A stretch of 56,346 bases of DNA from Porphyra umbilicalis (taxonomy: Eukaryota > Rhodophyta > Bangiophyceae > Bangiales > Bangiaceae), in contig KV919171.1 in assembly GCA_002049455.2 (NCBI GenBank), positions 1 through 56,346 on the forward strand, written 5' to 3'. Of this stretch, positions 45,566 through 55,342 are shown piece after piece (position 1 is the stretch's first letter; each line of letters starts with the position of its first letter). The translations under genes and the position numbers were made by a program. The notes under the pieces were generated by a model that saw nothing but the letters and a program-made list of their open reading frames with translations, was not told the DNA's origin and did not search any database.

Positions 45566-46159
45566 TGAGCTGTTTTTGGACCTGGTACGTGCTGTGGCGC
45601 GGGTGGGAGCGCGCCGTCGTGCGGCGGGAGCGGCGGCACGCGTCTGCCAGCGGGGGGGGGGGTGCGTGGCCGCCCGCGCGCCGCGCGCGCCGCGGCGGGG
45701 CACGGCGACGGTGACTAACCAGCGCCAACGCCGTCGCACTCGGTCGCGCCTGCCTGTGGCGCGGGGGGGGGGGGGGCGCCGCGCGCAGATCCTCGTTGCC
45801 ACCATTGCCGTCTTTGGCCACGAGCTCCGCGTCGCCATCACGTGGGCGGCGGTGGAAAAGTTCTTCCTCCTCTTTGCGGCCGTGTGGTGCGTGTGGGGGG
45901 CGGGCGGGGCCGGGGGGGGGGGGGGGGGGGGCGTCGGCGTCGCGGCGCGCCGCGCGTCGATGCCGTGGGTGGCGCGCAGAGGGGGGGGTCGACAGACCGA
46001 CGGCAAGTGCCGCCGCTTGCTGCCGCTGCCGCCCGCCAGTGCCGGTGGCGGCGGCGCACCGCCGCCGCGGGGGGGGGTGTCCCGCCGCGCCACCGTCCTG
46101 ACGCGGTCGCCGGTGCGGTGCGCGTGTGCCCGTGGGCGCGTCCCCCCGCGCCCTTGCAC

Positions 46160-46202
<43 letters not shown>

Positions 46203-48465
46203 GGTTGCCCCTTCCCCCCCCTCTCTCTCCCCCCCCCCCCCCCCCGCAGGTGTGTGTGGCGCGACGCGGCCATCCTCTTCAACGCCTTTGGGTCGACGGG
46301 GGACTTGCTGGAGAAGCTCTTTGTCTTCCTCACCGTCCTCATGCTCTGCGGCGTCGGCGTCGGCGCGCACAGCGCCTTTGGGGCGACGGCCGCGTGGGTG
46401 GGCGCCTGCGCCTTTTTGGCCCTCCTCTTCATCGCCGCCACGGCGGCGCTCTTTGGCAGCCGCGAGCCCCGCCTGCGCGCCGCGTCGGATCCGGGGCCCG
46501 CCGGCGGGCGGCGGTCCTGGCGGGCGGTGCTCGCAACCAACTATAGCGTCGCGTCGGCGCTTGTGGCGGCGGGCACGGCGGTGCCCTACCTCGCCGCCGC
46601 CGTCGTGGGCACCCGCAGCCGCCGCGCGGTCGTGGGCTTGTACTGGGGGGGGGCGGCGCTGAACCACCTCCGCGGCACCCTCTTTCCCATTGTGTACCGG
46701 CGGGTGGCGGCGCGGAACCCGGCGTCGGTGATGCCGGCGGTGAATATCGAGGCGCTGACGGAAAAGGTGGGTGGGGGCGGGGGGGGGGGGGGGGGGGGGT
46801 GTGGGTGGGGCGACGCGGTCGGGCGTGGTGGGGGGGGGGGCGGGGGGGGGGGGTGGCGGGTGCCATGAGACCTTTCCCGTGTGTGTCTGCGGGTGTCTTG
46901 ACACGGCCTGCTGGGGGGAGCATTGGGCTCTTTTGATGGTCGGATCCGCCTGTTGTCGGGTGCACGGGCGGCCGTTCTGACCTTGCGTGCGTGTGTGGCG
47001 CGGGTGCGCTACGACGGTTTTGCGGTTGGCCTTCCCGGGCGTCTCTTTTTGTCCTTGCAGTATGCGCTGCTGACGCTGAGTACGTTGGTGTTGTCGTTTG
47101 CGGGAGGGACGGGAGCCAGGAGGGGAAGCGGAAGAGGGCCACGTAGCAGAGGTCGACACTCGGCCGTGTCACGCGCATGGCGTGGCCACGCGCGAGCGCT
47201 GTCAACCGCTCTCATGTGCTGCGACTGACATGACATCCAGCGCGCTCTCTGCCGCACGCGTTTATGTGTTTGATGCCGACTTGCTGGTGCACCCGCCTCT
47301 CTCCGTTCCCGCCCGCCCCTCCCCCCCTCCAGTCGTCATGGGGGAGGCCCTCTTGGCCATCCTCTTTGAGGCGGGCACCGTCCTGACGCTGCCGCTGGAA
47401 ACAATCTCCATCGGCCGCCTGTACGCGTCGACGCTGTTTGGCGTGGCCCTCTCCTACGCCTTTAAGATCCTGTACCAAGACGTGGACAACCGCGTCTTTA
47501 AGCGGGGCCTCCACGCCATCCGGTGGCACCGCCACGCGGGCGTCTTGTGGTCGTTTTGCCACCTCTTTTTCCACGCCGCCCTCATCCTGTCGGCCACCGG
47601 CCTCGGCCTCATCCTCCGCGCGGCGACCATCATCGTGCCGCCCGTGACCGTCGCGGATGCGGTCGTGCGGGCGGGTGGCGGGGGCTCGGTCGCCGCCGGC
47701 GCCGCCGGCGCCGCCGACGGCGTGGCGGCTGCGACGGAGCTCCGTGGCGCGACCGTCTCGTCGACCATCCGCTGGGTGTTTACGTCGGGCTCCTTTGGCG
47801 CGCTGCTCGTGCTCGTCGTCCTTGCGGCGACGCACAAGTCGGGCCCCCGCGCGGCGACGCGGCGGTGGCGCCTGCCCGTCCGCGCCGCCGTTTCGGTCGC
47901 GGGCCTCGTCGGCCTGCCGCTGGCGGGGGAGCGCCTCGACCCGCTGGCGCTCCTCGGCATTGTCGCGGGGCTCATCTCGGCCATGGCCGTCGTCGAGTTT
48001 ATCCTCGTGGAGATGGACCGCATCGGCTGGTTCCGCTCTGAGTTGTCCGCGTCGACAGACGCGGGGGGCTCCTCCGTTGGTGGCGCCGCCGAGCGGGCGC
48101 CGTTGGACGCGGTGCCGTCGGGCGACAGCATCGACGCGGGTAAGGAGGCCGACGCCGACGACCCAGAGGCCGACGGCGGCGGCCGCCGCGCGGCGGCGGC
48201 CGCCGACGCGGCGGACGCGGGGGCAACGTCGAGCTCCGCCACCTCCTCCGACGCCGAGGCGGCCGAGCCGACGGACCTGTCGGCGGGCGCCGCGGGCGCG
48301 CCGGTGGGCGCGACGGCTGCGGGCGCCGACGGGGCGCCGCACGGTGCCGGCGGCGCGCACCGGGCCGATACGGTGCGGGCGCGGGGGGATGGGGACAACA
48401 CGCTGCACTTTCAGGCGTTTGCGGCGGGGGAGGGGGCGGGTGCCTGCAAACCGTGCCCGTTTTAG
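45566..48465 (+). CDS. LtrA-like multi-pass membrane protein (5' end unresolved)
   Basis: Member of the low-temperature-requirement A family, integral membrane proteins of unclear biochemical role. Exons at 45566-45584, 45789-45886, 46250-46766, 47061-47079 and 47333-48465 join in phase to 595 codons including the stop; at least one earlier exon must supply the start. Splicing rebuilds family motifs in order: ELFLDLILVATIAVFGHEL, FFLLFAAVWCVWRDAAILFN, FGSTGDLLEKLFVFL, NIEALTEKYALLTLIVMGEA and LLAILFEAG, with many hydrophobic helices. Exons 1 and 4 here are only 19 nt. Donors are mainly GTACGT. The third intron boundary follows a 37-T tract and a long C tract. After the last helix there is an Ala/Asp/Ser-rich tail of about 130 residues. 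The order of motifs makes the family call strong. Confidence 0.82.
46165..46201 (+). repeat. 37-base T homopolymer in an LtrA intron
   Basis: An uninterrupted T run lies about 50 bases before the acceptor at 46249, followed by C-rich sequence. It forms an extreme polypyrimidine tract and is likely to vary in length. Confidence 0.8.
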
Positions 48466-48839
48466 GGTGGCGGGCGGGGAAGTGGTGGGGCGGTGGTGGG
48501 GCGGGCGCTCCGGGCGCAGCGCTGCCGTGGGGGCTGTACCGCGTCGGGCGGGGGCTCCCTTGGCGCCGCGTCCGGTCAGAGGGCGGGCGGTGTGTCAGTG
48601 TGGGGACGAGCTTGTACGGGCTACGAGGCGACGGCGCGGTGGGCAGGGCGGCGGCTTTGCGTGCCACCGTCCACCAGCGTCGCGGCCGGCCGGTTTTTTC
48701 ATCGGCCTCATGACTAATGACCAGGGTCTTGTATCCTCCGGTTGCATTTGTCGTTTGCACCTCTGCGTGCATCGCCGGTGCGACGGGCGCTATCGCACGC
48801 CCCCACCAGTGCCGCTTTCCCGCCGCCGTCCACCCGCCC
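48466..48839. other. Spacer after LtrA
   Basis: G-rich 3' region of the LtrA gene and the unresolved end of the convergent RidA gene. No separate gene is seen. Confidence 0.45.
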
Positions 48840-49345
48840 CTCCCGCTTCCGCGGGGGCGAGGGTCTCCAAAAAACGGCTGCCCGACGGCCACCGCCGCCT
48901 CCACCTCCAGCCGCAGGCCCGCCGCCGCCAGCGCCGTCACCCCCACCCATCGTCGCCGCCGGTGCGTGGGGCGCCCCCACGCCCAGCGCGCGCACCGCCG
49001 CGGCCGCGTCGGCGCCGACGCGCGGCGGGCTCCCGGCGTCGGCGTCGGTGCCGCCGCCGCCGCCGCCGCCCGCCGGCGGGGTGTCAAAGAGAGGGGTGAT
49101 TTTGGGGAGGTCCGCCGTCGACGTGTGGAGCGCGGCGAGGGCGGCGTCGGCGTTGGCCTTGGACTTGGACGGCCTGCGCTGCCACCGTGCTGCCGACGAC
49201 CTCACCGGTCGGGCCGAGCGCCGTTTGGCCGGCCATGTACGCCGTCGCCGTGGCCGTGTCGACGGTGATTTGGGAGTAGTTGCCTCCGCGGGGGGGGCAC
49301 GAGCGTCTTGGGGTTGAGGCGCACGATGCGGGGGAGGGGCGCCAT
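48840..49345 (-). CDS. RidA/YjgF family deaminase, frame-broken
   Basis: RidA proteins hydrolyse reactive enamine/imine intermediates of amino-acid metabolism. From ATG 49345 the text reads MAPLPRIVRLNPKTLVPP, then RGGNYSQITVDTATATAYMA, GQTALGPTGEVVGSTVAAQA, then ANADAALAALH, and later VGVTALAAAGLRLEVEAAVA, which is the family order from entry strand to the C-terminal (VEVEA) strand. Three frame changes are needed: at the C8 run (49290-49297 on the plus strand), near 49158-49170, and near 48950-48965. The first disappears if one base of the run is removed. The stop is not resolved. Either the gene is decayed or these are sequence-length errors. Confidence 0.7.
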
Positions 49346-50135
49346 GGTGTGGGGGAGGGGATGCGCGTCGTGGGGTGGACGACGATGTGAGGGGAGCCGG
49401 TGTCTGACCCGTCTCGGTCGGGTGGACGATCAGGGCCGGAGCGCCACACTTTGAATCGCCGTCGTGCGGGGGCGTGGCGCCCTCCCAGCGCCCGCCGGTC
49501 GCGGTCAGGGGCGCGCACGGGGCGGGGGGGGGCAGCACCGGCGCGTGCCAATGACCGCGGCGGTACTGCCGCCTACGCGTCGCATGGGGGGTGCCATCAT
49601 GGTGATCACCGTTGGTTGGGAGCGGTCCCGCGGCCATCATGGCCGTGGGACCGCTCTCTGGTGATCACCATTCGGATGCGTGCCGGCGGATCAAGCCCAG
49701 CGTTGCTGTGGGTATGGGAGAATCGAGAAAAACGCGGTGTACACACAGAGCACCAACAATCGCAGACGTCCCCCTTCGGAGGGATCAACCACGTCGGTAT
49801 TAATCCTAAGCTCGCTGCGGCAACCGCTCCCCCGCTACAGTGTGTACAGTATTCGATTACATACAGTAGTGTGCGTCCCATGCCAGGTGGTCGTATTAAT
49901 AGACCATCTACTCTCTTAAAGACGCTTGTAGGCTACTTTGTCCGTCCGCGACCACCCCGGATTGCTGATCGTTCAACAGTGTCAGTTTTCACACCCGATT
50001 CCAGCCACTGGGCCAGTGTTCACAGGCACTAGAGTAATTCATGACACGGCATGCACATGAAGTGCGGGTCGGTCGGAATTTCAGCCCCCATGACAGATTT
50101 ATTTCGTCCAAAAGTAGTCTCAGCGGTGGTCGTCG
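49346..50135. other. Spacer with one foldback
   Basis: Contains the inverted repeat at 49600-49670 and otherwise no convincing gene. Composition falls towards balanced after 49680. Confidence 0.5.
49600..49670. repeat. Imperfect 71-bp palindrome
   Basis: TGGTGATCACC at 49600 pairs with GGTGATCACCA ending at 49670. Inside, GAGCGGTCCCGCGGCCAT pairs with ATGGCCGTGGGACCGCTC with one mismatch. It is a hairpin or small foldback element. Confidence 0.8.
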
Positions 50136-50146
50136 TTGGTGGGTGG

Positions 50147-50515
50147 GGTGGGGGGCATGGGTCGGGTGGGGTGCCGTGATCGCGGCGGGGTCGGGTGGGT
50201 GCGGGTAGGGTGGGGGGGTGTGGGGTGGGAAGGGTGTGGGGTGGGAGGGGTGTGGGGTGGGAGGGGTGTGGGGTGGGAGGGGTGTGGGGTGGGAGGGGTG
50301 TGGGGTCGGGGGTGTGTGGGGTGGGGGTGCGTTGGGTGGGTGGTGTGTGGGTGGGGGGGGTGTGGGGTGGAGGGGGTGTGGGGTGGGGGGGTGTGGGGTG
50401 AGGTGGGGGGGGGTGGGGTGGGGGGGTGGGTGGGGGTGGGGTGGGGGGGTGGGGGGTGTGGGGGGCGTAGGAGGCGGCGCGGGGTGGGTTGGGGTGGTGT
50501 GCGTGTGCGTAGGGC
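50147..50515 (+). repeat. G-rich 17-bp minisatellite
   Basis: Units of GGTGTGGGGTGGGAGGG (50210-50310), degenerating to GGGTGGGGTGTGG variants on the right. The plus strand is almost free of A and C and has many GGG or GGGG tracts, so it should form G-quadruplexes. Gly/Val/Trp-rich and Pro/His/Thr-rich frames across it are by-products. Confidence 0.9.
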
Positions 50516-51511
50516 GGGGTCGGTAGGGTGTGCAGTGTGTAAGACGCGAGGCGAGGCGGGTTCGGATGGCGTGGATGTGGGTAGGGTCCGGTGGTTGGAG
50601 TGTATGGGGTGGGGCATGTGCGGTTGTTGTAGTGGGGTGAGCTGTGCTTGGACATACAGGTGGGCTGGGCTGGGATGAACCGGGAAGAGTACACCAGGGT
50701 GCTGTGTCGGTATTGGCATGATGAAGGCGCAGTACAGGAGTGTGATGAAGAGTGTTCGCATGAAAAGACACGCGCGCGTCCTGTCGTCATGGTGACACCT
50801 GCCATGTTACTGAATAGTGTCCGGTCTTATAATTCAAAGTGCCCTCCAGGCGCTAGCCGACCACCGGGCACTAGTGGGGTATATATATAGCCCATCAGCG
50901 TGCCATGATCTGGACGGCCGGGACGCGAGGATGTCATGCGCTCAGCAGACGATTCACAGTTCCCCACGTGGGCCACTCGGTTGGACTTGCCAGGAGAGCT
51001 AGGAGATGACTGCACGAAGTTCTCGATTAAATAGCAGGCAACTACTTTGTAGATCAAGTGGCGCTGACCTCGGTCTCACGAGCATGCAAACTTTGCACTT
51101 GCAAGTCTGTCAGCTCTTTGAGCTGGTGTCAACTGCGGTGGCCGCCGCGGCCCACGTGGGTCGACCTCCGCAGCCCGCCGCGGTCGCGCTGGCCGCATCG
51201 CCCCCGCGGGCGCCGTAACCGACGCCGCCCCCCGCGCGCCCTCCCAAAACCCCCGCTCGACGGGGCGTTCCGTCTTTTTTTTCCACACAAGACCTCCTCG
51301 CCCGCCCCCCGCACGGACGTCGACCGCTGACGGTGCCACCCACCGACGCGACGCCGACGCCTGCTCGACGACCACGCCCCTGCCGATGCGGACGGCCTTT
51401 GCCGCCGCCCCGCGGCTGCTGCCCTTGTGCCGCCCGCGGGCTCTACCGGCACCTGGGGTCGGTCGCGGCTGCTGCCACCGTCGCTCCCCCTTGCCGCCAC
51501 CGCCGCCCGCC
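50516..51511. other. Spacer with a strong TATA string
   Basis: No gene recognised. TATATATATAG at 50880-50890 would suit a promoter reading right, but the next start codon is about 620 bases away. From 51120 the GC content rises into the leader of the oxidoreductase gene. Confidence 0.45.
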
Positions 51512-52905
51512 ATGTCCTTGTCGGCGCCAGGGGACGAGGCGCTGCCACCGCTGCCGTCCCCGCTGCGGTGGGTACGTCCAGACCGTCCATGGCTGGCGAG
51601 ACGGACGTCTGCTGCTTCCGTCGAGGCATTTTGGACTTTCCAACTGACCCGACGCTGACGCGCCGCCATTGTCCGTCCTGGTGTTTTCCATTGCTCTTGT
51701 TGCTTGCCCCCCCCCGTCGATGCCAATGTTCTTTCCCGGCCCTACGCCTGTGATTCCTCCCTGCCCACAGGGCATCATCGGTCCTGGGGATGTGTGCGTG
51801 CACAAGTCTGGCCCTGCCTTTGCCCGCGCGTCGGGTTCGACCATCGTGGCGGTCTCCAAGCGCACCCCCGGCGCCGCCGCCGCATTCGCCGCCCGCCTCC
51901 CCGGCGGCGGGGCGGGCGTGGCGGCCTACACCGACGCCGCCAGCCTCTTTGCCGACGCGGCCGTTGACGCGGTGTACATTGCGACCCCCCCGGGGCGCAC
52001 GCCGCCCTCACCGCCGCTGCCGCCGCCGCCGGCAAGGCCGTGTACGTGGAAAAGCCCATGGCACGGTGCGGCGCCGAGGCGGCGGCCATGGCCGCCTCGG
52101 TCGGCGGCGGCCGCCTCGCCATTGCCTACTACCGGCGCTCCCTCGCCAAGTACGTGTGGGTGCGGTCGCTCCTCGGTGGTCCCGCAGCGGCGGGCACCCT
52201 CCCCGCCGGCGGGGTGGTCACCCCGTCCTCTGCGCCCGTGCCCGCGGCGGGGTGCCTCGGCACCCTCACGGGCGTGACGTACACGTATGTGGGGGACCAC
52301 CCGGCGGGGGGCGTCGGCTGGCGGGACGACCCGCCGGTCAGCGGCGGGGGGATGATGCTGGACGTGGGCGTGCACGTCGTCAACCTGCTGCAGCAGTGGT
52401 TTGGGGAGGACCCGACCGTGGAGGGCACCCCGAGGCGACGGCGGACCCGGCGTCGGGGGTGGAAGCGACCGTCGCGTTCCGCCTGCGGTTCCCCCCTGGC
52501 GGGTGCGCGGCCGCCGCGGGCGGGGTGGCGGCCGACTTTTCGTTTGACTTTTGCGCGGGCGCCGCCGCCCGCAAAGTCGACGAACTCGTCTTGACGGGCA
52601 CGGCCGCGTCGGCCCGCCTGTCGGTCCTCGGCGTGCCCGGCGCGGTGACGGTCACGCCCGCGGATGGCGGCGCGCCGACGGCCGTGTCCTTTCCCGCCCC
52701 GGCGCACGTGCAGCAGCCGCTCATCCAGGCGGTCGTCGACGAGTGGACGGGCGGGGCGGGTGCGCCGCGCCAGCCGTCGCCGGCGGGGCCGGCGGTGCGG
52801 ACGAGTGAGCTCGTCGATGAGGTGCTGCGGGGGGTGTACGGGCCGCGGGGGATGGGCTTTTGGGAGACGTGGACCAAGCCGGTGGGGAGGGGGGCAGGCA
52901 CGTGA
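51512..52905 (+). CDS. Gfo/Idh/MocA family NAD(P)-dependent oxidoreductase
   Basis: Predicted dehydrogenase acting on a sugar, inositol or similar polyol. Exon 1 (51512-51571) encodes MSLSAPGDEALPPLPSPLRW; the intron 51572-51770 (GTACGT...CCCACAG) joins it to GIIGPGDVCVHKSGPAFARA, giving the Rossmann entry RWGIIGPGDV. Further landmarks are AVDAVYIATPPG, GKAVYVEKPMA with the family's EKP lysine, MLDVGVHVVNLLQQWFGED, and VQQPLIQAVVDEW near the end. About 398 residues, near family size. Two frame changes are needed, at the C7/G4 junction 51985-51995 (one base too many) and the C-run at 52428-52431 (one too few). Both are homopolymer positions, so the gene is probably intact in life. The substrate cannot be told. 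Confidence 0.85.
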
Positions 52906-53497
52906 GAGAGGGTCTGTCCCACTTTTTTCGTACCTGTCGTTTCCCTTGTTCCGACTGCTTCCGCCGTGGGGCGTCGAATTGGACGCGGCCGGCAGCGGCG
53001 ACGTCATCGGTGCTGTCCGCGTCGCTATGTCCCACAGATTTGAGGGCATCATCTGAATCGAAGGAGACGGGGTAGGAGGCCAGTGGGCAAAAGTCAGACG
53101 TCCACTCGCGGCAGAGCGACTCTGCACTGGCGCGACATGGGTCGATGGACCACCCCGGTGGTCCCAGACGGGGTCGTGCCCAGACGGGGGGAAGGGGTGG
53201 CGCCTCTCGACAGCGGCGTACCTTGGATAGAAATATTGTAATTCAGAGTCAACCCGTATTAATTCAGCCACCAAAGTCGTCGAAACGGCTGATCCGATCA
53301 TCAAAACACTGCTGTCCGTCTCGCTGTCTCCGTCACTGTCGACTGCCGCTACGACACCCTCCGGACGGCATCCCCTCGCGGCCTTCCTGCGAGCCCGCCC
53401 CCTCCGCGTGGATCCCCGACACCTCCCCTCCCCCGCTTTTTGTCGCTCGAGTTTCACCCCCTTCATCTCCGATTGCACCGTCCCCCTTGGCTTTGCG
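52906..53497. other. Intergenic; 5' region of the proteasome gene
   Basis: No gene seen. 53380-53497 is C/T-rich like other leaders in this window and probably forms the beta-5 promoter and 5' UTR. Confidence 0.5.
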
Positions 53498-55038
53498 ATG
53501 GCGTCGGCGCCGAGCTTGGACTTTTTGTCCACCTCATTTTCTCTGTCGCGCACAGATGACGCACGTCTAACGCCGCTGCAGCAGGGCACCTCCTCGGCGA
53601 TTGCGCTGCCGATGGTGGACCAGGTATGCTGGGCTCCTGGTTCCTTCTACTGCTGTACCATGGCTCGTTGATTCATTGGGCGAAGGTGGCTGGCGTTGCG
53701 AAGCTTGCCAAGGGGAGGGTCGGTTCGGGTGTGCTCGGCCAGTGAGGATACCGATCTGAGGGCAGGACGATGTTTGCTGGGCATCTCAAGGCAGGCAGGC
53801 GGGTTGTGGTGTCGCCGTCCAGGAGCTGAGCCTTTCCGTGTGATTGACGGCTGGTGCTGCCGCGCCATTTGAGCGGGCCGGCGGGTGGTCGTCAACGAGG
53901 GCGACCGGGGCTGCCCAGCGTGTGGACGTCGCGTGAAACCTGCAGGCCGGCAATCGCGGCTCCGTAGGGCGTGGAGACGAGCGCAGGCACACGCGTTATG
54001 TAGGTGTTCAGCCGGTGTGCGGTATGGGCCTGACGGTTGGCATTCAACTCTACAACGAGACGAGTCCACTGACACTGCGATTGCGGCTGCTGTTATTCTG
54101 CTGCCTGCTCGGGGTGCCTTTGTGTGGCTGCTCTGTTCCTTGCTTCTGTTGCTGTGCGATTCTCGCTTTATCTGTCCTGTTCGGCGTCGCACCCGCAGCC
54201 GGCCAACTTCCTCCGCGATGCCTTTGCCGGCGCCTCTGAGAAGGACCGCCTGCACTTTGCTCACGGGACCACAACTCTGGCGTTTGTCTTCCAGGGCGGC
54301 ATCATTGCCGCCGTCGACTCGCGCGCGTCCATGGGCCAATACGTAGGCTCGGGCACCGTGAAGAAGATCATTGAGATCAACCCGTACCTGCTCGGCACCA
54401 TGGCGGGTGGCGCCGCGGACTGCTCGTTTTGGGAGCGGGACCTGGGCCGCCGCTGCCGGCTGTACCAGCTGCGCAACAAGCAACGCATCAGCGTCGCAGC
54501 GGCTTCCAAGCTCCTCGCCAACACCGTCTACGGCTACAAGGGGATGGGCCTGTCCATGGGCACCATGATCATGGGGTGGGACGTCTCTGGCCCGCACCTG
54601 CACTATGTTGACTCGGAGGGTACGCGCCTCAAGGGCCACAAATTCTCTGTCGGCTCCGGCTCGACGTACGCGTACGGCGTGCTCGACGCCGGCTACTCGT
54701 GGGATATGGGCGTGGAGGAGGCCATCACCCTTGCGCGGCGCTCCATCTACCACGCCACCCACCGGGACGCGGCCAGTGGCGGCGTCATCAACGTGTACCA
54801 CGTGAAGGAGGGGGGTTGGGTCAAGATCTCTTCGGATGACATGATGATCATCCACGAGCAGGTCAAGGCGGAGAAGAAACTGGTCGACGACGCGACGGCG
54901 GCCGCGTTGGGGACGACGGCCGAGGCGGGGGAGGGGGCGGCAGCCGGCTCGCCACCCGACCCGACGTCCGCGCAGGATACGGGTGACGCGTCGGCGGCGT
55001 CTCGGGGGAATGTCCCGCCGCCGGCGTCGGCAACCTAG
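53498..55038 (+). CDS. PSMB5: 20S proteasome subunit beta type-5
   Basis: Chymotrypsin-like catalytic subunit of the 20S core. Exon 1 (53498-53623) encodes 42 residues of propeptide; a 575-nt intron (GTATGC...CCCGCAG) leads to exon 2 (54199-55038). Total 321 residues. The propeptide is cut at HG|TTTLAF, leaving catalytic T66 (Thr1), D17 in [10 protein letters not shown] and K33 in GTVKKIIEI, all at canonical spacing. Other family text includes [30 protein letters not shown] and [20 protein letters not shown]. After the normal end there is an extra Ala/Pro/Ser-rich tail of about 50-60 residues. No frame breaks occur in this gene, unlike its neighbours. Confidence 0.96.
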
Positions 55039-55340
55039 GCCTGTGATGTGGGTGGGGTGGGTGCGTGGGTGCATATGCGACGACCATCGGGAGTGCACGG
55101 GGCGGCGGTGTACCCGTGCCGGGCGGGGTGCCCCGCCGCGGGCGGCGCCCGTACGAGGGGCAGCAGCCAGCGGATGTGGGCGTCTGTCGCTTCTTTTTGT
55201 GTGCAGAGCAAACCAATGTAAATGTGTGACAATGGTGAAGACCCGGTGAGCGAGGGCGGTGGCCCGTGTATCCGCGACAGCCGCGGATGCCGCCGGCCGT
55301 GCCCCCGCGCGCTGTGGCACGCTGCCGCACACCACCCCGC
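55039..55340. other. Convergent 3' spacer
   Basis: Short spacer between the ends of two convergent genes. No separate feature is seen. Confidence 0.5.
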
Positions 55341-55342
55341 CG

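Noticed and set aside
45528..46868. A single uninterrupted 446-residue protein
   Set aside because: Family motifs are broken by low-complexity text that disappears when introns with AG acceptors and GT donors are removed.
50147..50515. Telomere or interstitial telomeric repeat
   Set aside because: The unit is 17 bases and degenerates to irregular variants; it does not match a short regular telomere unit and is internal.
45789..52905. Bacterial contamination, because LtrA, RidA and Gfo/Idh/MocA are bacterial-type families
   Set aside because: The LtrA and Gfo/Idh/MocA genes have spliceosomal introns, and the segment is continuous with clearly eukaryotic genes.
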